From the NCBI GenBank assembly GCA_002497985.1, contig DAFQ01000048.1:1-18380 (forward strand): a stretch of 18,380 nucleotides of DNA. Direction: 5' to 3'. Below the pieces are notes generated by a model. It did no database searches and was not told where the DNA came from. It saw only the letters and a program-made list of their open reading frames with translations. Shown in pieces: positions 15,201 through 18,380 of this stretch. The stretch comes from Euryarchaeota archaeon UBA4 (GTDB taxonomy: Archaea; Thermoplasmatota; Poseidoniia; Poseidoniales; Thalassarchaeaceae). Position numbers and translations under genes: made by a program. Position 1 is the first letter of the stretch, and every line of letters begins with the position of its first letter.

Positions 15201-16940
15201 AACCCCACAGTATCATGGGTATTCGATGTAGAGCTATTCAACGAGCTGCCAACTGCTGACATGGAAATAATGAGGTCCGGTAACACCTCAGCCGACACCA
15301 TCTCACTCGACGGGTCCATGACCTTCGACCCAGAGGGGGACGACATAAAGTTCGAGTTCTGGAGCGACCAAGACGGCCTGCTGCACTCGGGAGTATCCCC
15401 AGCAGAGCCGATCGAGTGGACTGGAACCCTATCCAAGGGAGCGCACACCATTACCATGTATGCAAGTGACGTTCTGCCGGGCCACTCGGGACAATGGACT
15501 AACGCAGAAGAGATACTCCAGGTCAGCAACTCCCATCCTGTCGCGGTAATAGCATCCCCTGGGGATGGGGTCCTCACTGACTCTGGCACCATCATCCAGT
15601 TCGAGTCAGTAGGCTCCGGGGACTGGGACTTGGCATGCGACGATCTCCCTGAAAATGGCAGTGGCCTAGTCTGCAACCCACTAACGTCTGTGAGCACGGA
15701 TCTCGTTAGCGTCCTATGGGAGAGCGACATCATGAGCGAGCCACTTGGGAGCGGGTGGTCAATTGAGGCAAGGCTCCCAGAGGGGGTCCACCAAGTCACG
15801 CTAACAGTCGATGACGGAGCAGGTCCAGCGGTAACAGACGAGATCATGGTCAGGGTCGACGAAGCGGCTCCTATCCTCATCCTGGACTCACCAGTTCCCG
15901 ACGCAGTGGTTCTTTCGAACCTCCCAGTCCTGTTCGACTTCCGCCAGTCTTTCGACCCCGATGGGGACGAGTTCACCGTCTCAGTCTTCTCTGACTTGGA
16001 GGTGGAACCAATCCTAGATTCGAAGACGACTGACTTCTGGTACAACGACTACCTTGCAGCAGGTTTGCACAACCTGACATTCCAACTGACGGATAATCAG
16101 GGGATGGTGAGGACCCATGTCCAGCAGATTACGGTATTGGAGACTGGCCCAGTGGCCAAGATTTCCGGGCTACTGGAGGGGCAGTACATTCCCCCGGGCG
16201 AGGAAATCCTATTGGATGGCTCGGAATCGTTCGATTACGATGGCGACATCACCCTATACCAGTGGCTGATAGACGGGGCACTCATAGGGGACAAGGAGTC
16301 ACTCTCGGTCAAACTGATGCCCGGGCCAGTAAAGATAGACCTGATGGTCCGGGACTCAAGAGGGGAGCAATCCACCGTTTCGATAAACCTGACAGTGGGT
16401 GCATCCTCTCCTCAGCTCAGTGATCTGAATGTCGTCCCAGGGGTGCTGATAGACGGTGAACCAACTCCAATCAGAATCACGGCAGTCCTAGTCGACCCTG
16501 ACGGCACCACCTCTTCTGTTGGAGGCGAGATTCTGGCTGGGGGTGTATCCAAGGGATTCCAGATGAGGGACGATGGGCAACTCGGCGATACTGCCGCCGA
16601 TGATGGAATTTGGACCTACGAGACGACATTGGAGGTCACCGGCTCGGGCTCTGCGAGAATAGAGGTATGGGCCCTCGACGGGGATGCTGTCAGCCCGGTC
16701 ATGGTCGTTATCGTCCCAGTCACGTCTGAGGAGTCGACGAGCTTCTTGGACTGGATGCTTGGAAGCGGCCTGCCTTTCCTATTCGCAGCAATCACCATCA
16801 TGGTGATTTGGGGAATGTTCTACTCTGCCAATCGTCGTAGAATGCTCCAGGACGACCTCGATATGATCGAGTCGTGGTCCGCATTCGACTCAAAGGAACT
16901 GGAAGACGGCCCCGAAACAGATGATCAGGACCAAGCTTGA
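12249..16940 (+). CDS. Giant surface protein: beta-helix, six PKD/Ig-like domains, C-terminal membrane anchor
   Basis: About 1563 residues. Order: N-terminal signal sequence (SLRAFILVGLLILSTTP, about 16-32); a right-handed parallel beta-helix (about 45-690), opening with the classic GTTIKLGAGYTIDVDGRI capping strand and followed by many turns with IxNxTI/VxN spacing; a beta linker (about 693-785); six PKD or Ig-like domains beginning near nucleotides 14613, 14938, 15247, 15535, 15868 and 16147, several with DPEGDD/DPDGDE/DYDGDI acidic turns that may bind calcium; a further beta domain (SPQLSDLNVVPG, near 16408); one membrane helix (about 1504-1522) and an acidic cytoplasmic tail. Beta-helices often bind or cut polysaccharides, but I see no catalytic signature, so adhesion or glycan binding is only a guess. 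The frame stays open upstream to 12135, inside the RAM gene; the ATG at 12249 clears it, and the ATG at 12273 is an alternative. Many N-x-S/T sequons suggest glycosylation. Confidence 0.88.
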   Translation: MELVCPSSMGERSERSLRAFILVGLLILSTTPLDPVTADSRSTTVWSGTVLLPEGHTVESGDILSVSPGTTIKLGAGYTIDVDGRISVEGTSTSPVILDSVAGNHEGIVFNYSSNGLGSTIDNLTITNSKYGVTIYGSDPIVSNLTVLNADNVAVDLFSSASPTIRNLVIEGGGQDVHGTSTTWRYGIGLSIGAYSAPVLEGARINGLITRGLNQWGSSGGLLSDLQISNISGSTLAIGAGIWIEDSFPLISDSEVNRCDNGIYVRHITQGWTTRPTIDDTVVENSMYRGVMVEQYNHSQYSNLPLNAVFNDLEVRGTGGPGAKAQGLAIAAFDINTSGVHIDGALIEDNAAVGIRGYMIDSTTIMNHITLLRNGKTTSIAPFNDRAGLFLRSANWAPTINDLVVKNSTGPGVLLWKGGIQGSYWDIEGNGANGVDIREFHPDLFLVLSKNNTGHGVSIRDSSNVELEQVHTFRNGLGAISESLGSGIYFHESNDVSSSGKNVSCIACSSTEDQFGIVVRDSVDLQLSAIEIRDPVNGPALDIDNSGLTHEGTILVNDIAINSNSTSYAVDIENADASIDLMDLNGDNEGLSWSSAGDSPSFLNFSVIRGGQNHCFDISEHPELLVSNVSMACPGPSPTVANSIVNFTDSSFIPGAGMADSFHTVENSHIRWISSSQMGVPSSSQSSNIVDIMWRMEVSVVNQHHRNIPLADVNITFDNYNQEHLEKLPYSGREVMGPFIGQRWTPLQGWSENNTAYTGCDYDGVHNDSSPIIIDADVNVECLLEISNQPPFIIWASPEEDGVYASGSAVIFDANESWDLDNDQLSFSWTSSIDGDIVSSCFSGTSQGNNSWVSVNDPLQSNEGCLSDGSHQITLQVCDSEGHCTTESRQIELTNLPPVMSVGTSPSISSWGTLYLGKTANVTVFLGGTYDPEGDDLTCWIEASYEGGDGTPPETSPGCPDQIIRSFPGAPNQFSVTVYASDSINPTVSWVFDVELFNELPTADMEIMRSGNTSADTISLDGSMTFDPEGDDIKFEFWSDQDGLLHSGVSPAEPIEWTGTLSKGAHTITMYASDVLPGHSGQWTNAEEILQVSNSHPVAVIASPGDGVLTDSGTIIQFESVGSGDWDLACDDLPENGSGLVCNPLTSVSTDLVSVLWESDIMSEPLGSGWSIEARLPEGVHQVTLTVDDGAGPAVTDEIMVRVDEAAPILILDSPVPDAVVLSNLPVLFDFRQSFDPDGDEFTVSVFSDLEVEPILDSKTTDFWYNDYLAAGLHNLTFQLTDNQGMVRTHVQQITVLETGPVAKISGLLEGQYIPPGEEILLDGSESFDYDGDITLYQWLIDGALIGDKESLSVKLMPGPVKIDLMVRDSRGEQSTVSINLTVGASSPQLSDLNVVPGVLIDGEPTPIRITAVLVDPDGTTSSVGGEILAGGVSKGFQMRDDGQLGDTAADDGIWTYETTLEVTGSGSARIEVWALDGDAVSPVMVVIVPVTSEESTSFLDWMLGSGLPFLFAAITIMVIWGMFYSANRRRMLQDDLDMIESWSAFDSKELEDGPETDDQDQA

Positions 16941-16961
16941 ATGACGAAGAGCCATTCCTGA

Positions 16962-17693
16962 CTACTCTGGTCCCCAAGGGGTAACTTGTCGCGTCAGCCC
17001 CAATCTGTGCGTGAATAGGAATCTCAGGTTCAGCAGACCATCCCCCCACGTGTTGATCTCAGCCTCGCCTACCCTCGGTCGGTATGGGACGCTGACCTCA
17101 GCGGTCTTCTTCTTGCCGAGGTATCTACGGGCCCTGATCTTGAACTCCTGTGATAGGGGCATGCCGTCATGCTTGGGACGAACTCGCTCATCTTCGAAAA
17201 TCGACTTTCGGAATACCCACATACCACTCTGGGAGTCGTGCACTCCGTACCAGTAAAGGACAGTCGCAGTAGTTGAAAGAACCCAGTTTCCGAAGCCGTG
17301 CAGTCCGGGCATTGCACCCTCCTCTGCCCTACGTAGCCTGTCGCAGGTGATCCACTCCAGATCTTCTTCCAGTAGCTTCCTAACCAGATCGGGCACTTCC
17401 TCTCCCGGGTACGTGCAATCGGCGTCCATCGTGACAATCACATCGCCCGGCGCCATGGCGAAACCGGTCTTGTACGCCCTTCCGTAGCCCTTGCGCGGCT
17501 CAACGTAGACAGTAGCACCCTCGCCCTCAGCAAGCTCCCTTGTCCTGTCGGTGGAGTTTCCGTCCACTATCAGGAAGTCGATTTTCTCGCACCAACCGTC
17601 ATTGGGAACTGAACGAATCGTATCCACTATGGCCTCCTCTTCGTTCCTTGTTGGTATCACGACTGTTACGTGCACGGGCAGGGTTTCGGACAT
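16962..17693 (-). CDS. Family 2 glycosyltransferase, dolichol-phosphate hexose synthase-like
   Basis: A 243-residue GT-A enzyme from the ATG at 17693. Motifs in order: VTVVIPTRNEEEAI (9-22) nucleotide-binding strand, VDGNSTDRT (43-51), RKGYGRAYKTGF (67-78), the metal-binding DADCTYPGEE (90-99, the DxD site), and DSQSGMWVFRK (153-163) with SQEFKIRA (181-188), which match the DTQSGFR and QxE regions of dolichyl-phosphate mannose/glucose synthases. It should transfer a sugar from a nucleotide donor to a lipid carrier at the inner face of the membrane. There are no C-terminal membrane helices, so it is the soluble type, like archaeal and eukaryotic DPM1. An upstream ATG at 17810 would run into the divergent GT4 gene and adds nothing family-like. 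It converges on the giant surface gene with a 21-base gap. Confidence 0.88.
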   Translation of the reverse strand: MSETLPVHVTVVIPTRNEEEAIVDTIRSVPNDGWCEKIDFLIVDGNSTDRTRELAEGEGATVYVEPRKGYGRAYKTGFAMAPGDVIVTMDADCTYPGEEVPDLVRKLLEEDLEWITCDRLRRAEEGAMPGLHGFGNWVLSTTATVLYWYGVHDSQSGMWVFRKSIFEDERVRPKHDGMPLSQEFKIRARRYLGKKKTAEVSVPYRPRVGEAEINTWGDGLLNLRFLFTHRLGLTRQVTPWGPE

Positions 17694-17796
17694 TCTATCG
17701 GAACGCCCACCCGTTAACACGTTTTGAACAATGCGAACCCCTGCCCTGTGTACGCGCTCTTGAAATGCAGTCGCTGAGCCCGGAATATCGAAAACC
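17694..17796. promoter_or_regulatory. Divergent promoter region between GT2 and GT4 glycosyltransferase genes
   Basis: These 103 bases form the longest gap in the window. GTTTTGAACA (17721-17730) is AT-rich and sits 28-37 bases before the GT2 ATG on the minus strand, a fair position for an archaeal TATA box of a leaderless gene. For the GT4 gene the nearest AT-rich patch is TGAAATG (17761-17767), 30-36 bases upstream. Neither is a strong match. Shared control of the two glycosyltransferases is an inference. Confidence 0.25.
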
Positions 17797-18380
17797 ATGC
17801 ACATAGCCATGCTGTCAGCCGAATTTCCACCCAGGTGGGGGGGAATGGGGTCGACCGTTTTCCACTTGTCAGCGTCACTGGTCGAGAGGGGTCACAGGGT
17901 GACTGTCATCACCAGGTCAGGAGGGGGCGACCCACCTCCTCAGCAAGGTGTGAACGTGATCACAGTCGGATGGGCCAAGATTCCAATGGAATTCACCCGA
18001 TCATACGGGAGGAGCGCACTGAGGGAATTGGAGAAACTGAATGATAGCGACCCAGTGGACGTTGTCCACCTGCACTGTCCGATGATTTCATGGTCCGAGT
18101 CACAGTTCCGAAGGTGCTCCGACAAAGTCGCTCCAGTGGTGTCATCATTGCATGGCTCATGGCTCGGTGAGCGTGACGGTCTCATCGCAGCTAACAAGGC
18201 GAGAGAGGCCGCAGTCTGGGCCAATCCAAATGACCTCGCGATACTCCTAACCGCAGGGCGCTACGCTAGGTTTGAGAGAGCCGCTATTCATGAATCTAGT
18301 ATCTGCGTGGCGAACTCACACGCCACCAAGGCCGACTTCGAAGAAAGATACGGACCACCGGAGTCATGGAGCTGCGAGGT
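17797..18380 (+). CDS. Family 4 (GT-B) glycosyltransferase, N-terminal part (3' end outside window)
   Basis: An open frame from the ATG at 17797 to the window end, 194 residues. It starts MHIAMLSAEFPPRWGGMGST, the typical opening of GT4 enzymes: a first beta strand, then a glycine-rich acceptor-binding loop. ASLVERGHRVTVITRSG (about 28-44) is the second Rossmann strand, VDVVHLHCP (about 87-95) and VVSSLHGSW (about 114-122) are the DVVHxH and TxHG signatures, and SSICVANSHATKADFEERYG near the end is the VxxSxxxK/E hinge region. The donor-binding half with the EX7E motif lies beyond the window, so the sugar and acceptor cannot be told. It is divergent from the GT2 gene and probably part of a surface-glycan locus continuing to the right. 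Confidence 0.9.
   Translation, partial: MHIAMLSAEFPPRWGGMGSTVFHLSASLVERGHRVTVITRSGGGDPPPQQGVNVITVGWAKIPMEFTRSYGRSALRELEKLNDSDPVDVVHLHCPMISWSESQFRRCSDKVAPVVSSLHGSWLGERDGLIAANKAREAAVWANPNDLAILLTAGRYARFERAAIHESSICVANSHATKADFEERYGPPESWSCE

Noticed and set aside
15182..16045. A 287-codon open frame on the minus strand inside the PKD region of the giant protein
   Set aside because: It is a mirror of the plus-strand gene: the product is Ser/Thr/Pro-rich without any domain, and the plus frame is clearly coding with repeated PKD domains.
17694..17810. Upstream ATG for the GT2 gene at 17810
   Set aside because: It would overlap the divergent GT4 start, and the added 39 residues do not resemble GT2; the ATG at 17693 directly precedes the first nucleotide-binding strand.

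Overview
The window looks like part of a planktonic euryarchaeal genome, most plausibly Marine Group II (Poseidoniales). This is an inference from gene content, not from a marker gene. The evidence is a wybutosine-pathway methyltransferase of the archaeal/eukaryotic TYW2 type, stand-alone RAM (Lrp/AsnC effector) proteins, very large signal-peptide-plus-C-terminal-anchor surface proteins, and starts that lack Shine-Dalgarno sequences. Bacterial-type genes (uvrC, orn) sit among them, as is common in that group. No rRNA, tRNA, CRISPR array or insertion sequence was seen, and no gap longer than about 105 bases lacks a gene.

Layout from left to right. The window opens inside an MFS transporter (minus, 3' end outside), divergent from oligoribonuclease orn (plus). 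Convergent with orn is a two-gene minus unit: taw2 (tRNA-Phe wyosine modification) followed by a JAMM/MPN metalloprotease with a 4-base overlap. Divergent from taw2 is a 984-residue secreted, membrane-anchored protein of unknown function that appears to contain three copies of a roughly 265-residue module. Its 3' end overlaps the 3' end of uvrC (minus). This UvrC lacks the cysteines that normally hold the iron-sulfur cluster. Divergent from uvrC is a winged-helix plus STAND NTPase plus helical-repeat protein (plus).

The next block reads on the minus strand from 12160 to 9694: two paralogous stand-alone RAM proteins, then a membrane-anchored subtilisin-like protease, all tightly packed. Divergent from it is a giant surface protein (about 1563 residues) with a right-handed beta-helix, six PKD/Ig-like domains, a further beta domain and a C-terminal membrane anchor. 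The window ends with a DPM-like family 2 glycosyltransferase (minus) and the start of a GT-B family 4 glycosyltransferase (plus, cut by the window end).

Together the right half reads as cell-envelope biology: anchored surface proteins, an anchored extracellular protease with its own small ligand-sensing partners, and glycosyltransferases that could make the glycans for the many N-glycosylation sequons. The left half is nucleic-acid housekeeping: RNA turnover, tRNA modification and excision repair. The items most worth a second look are the RAM-RAM-subtilase operon, the cluster-less UvrC, the triplicated surface module, and the wHTH-STAND regulator that shares a 37-base divergent promoter gap with uvrC.
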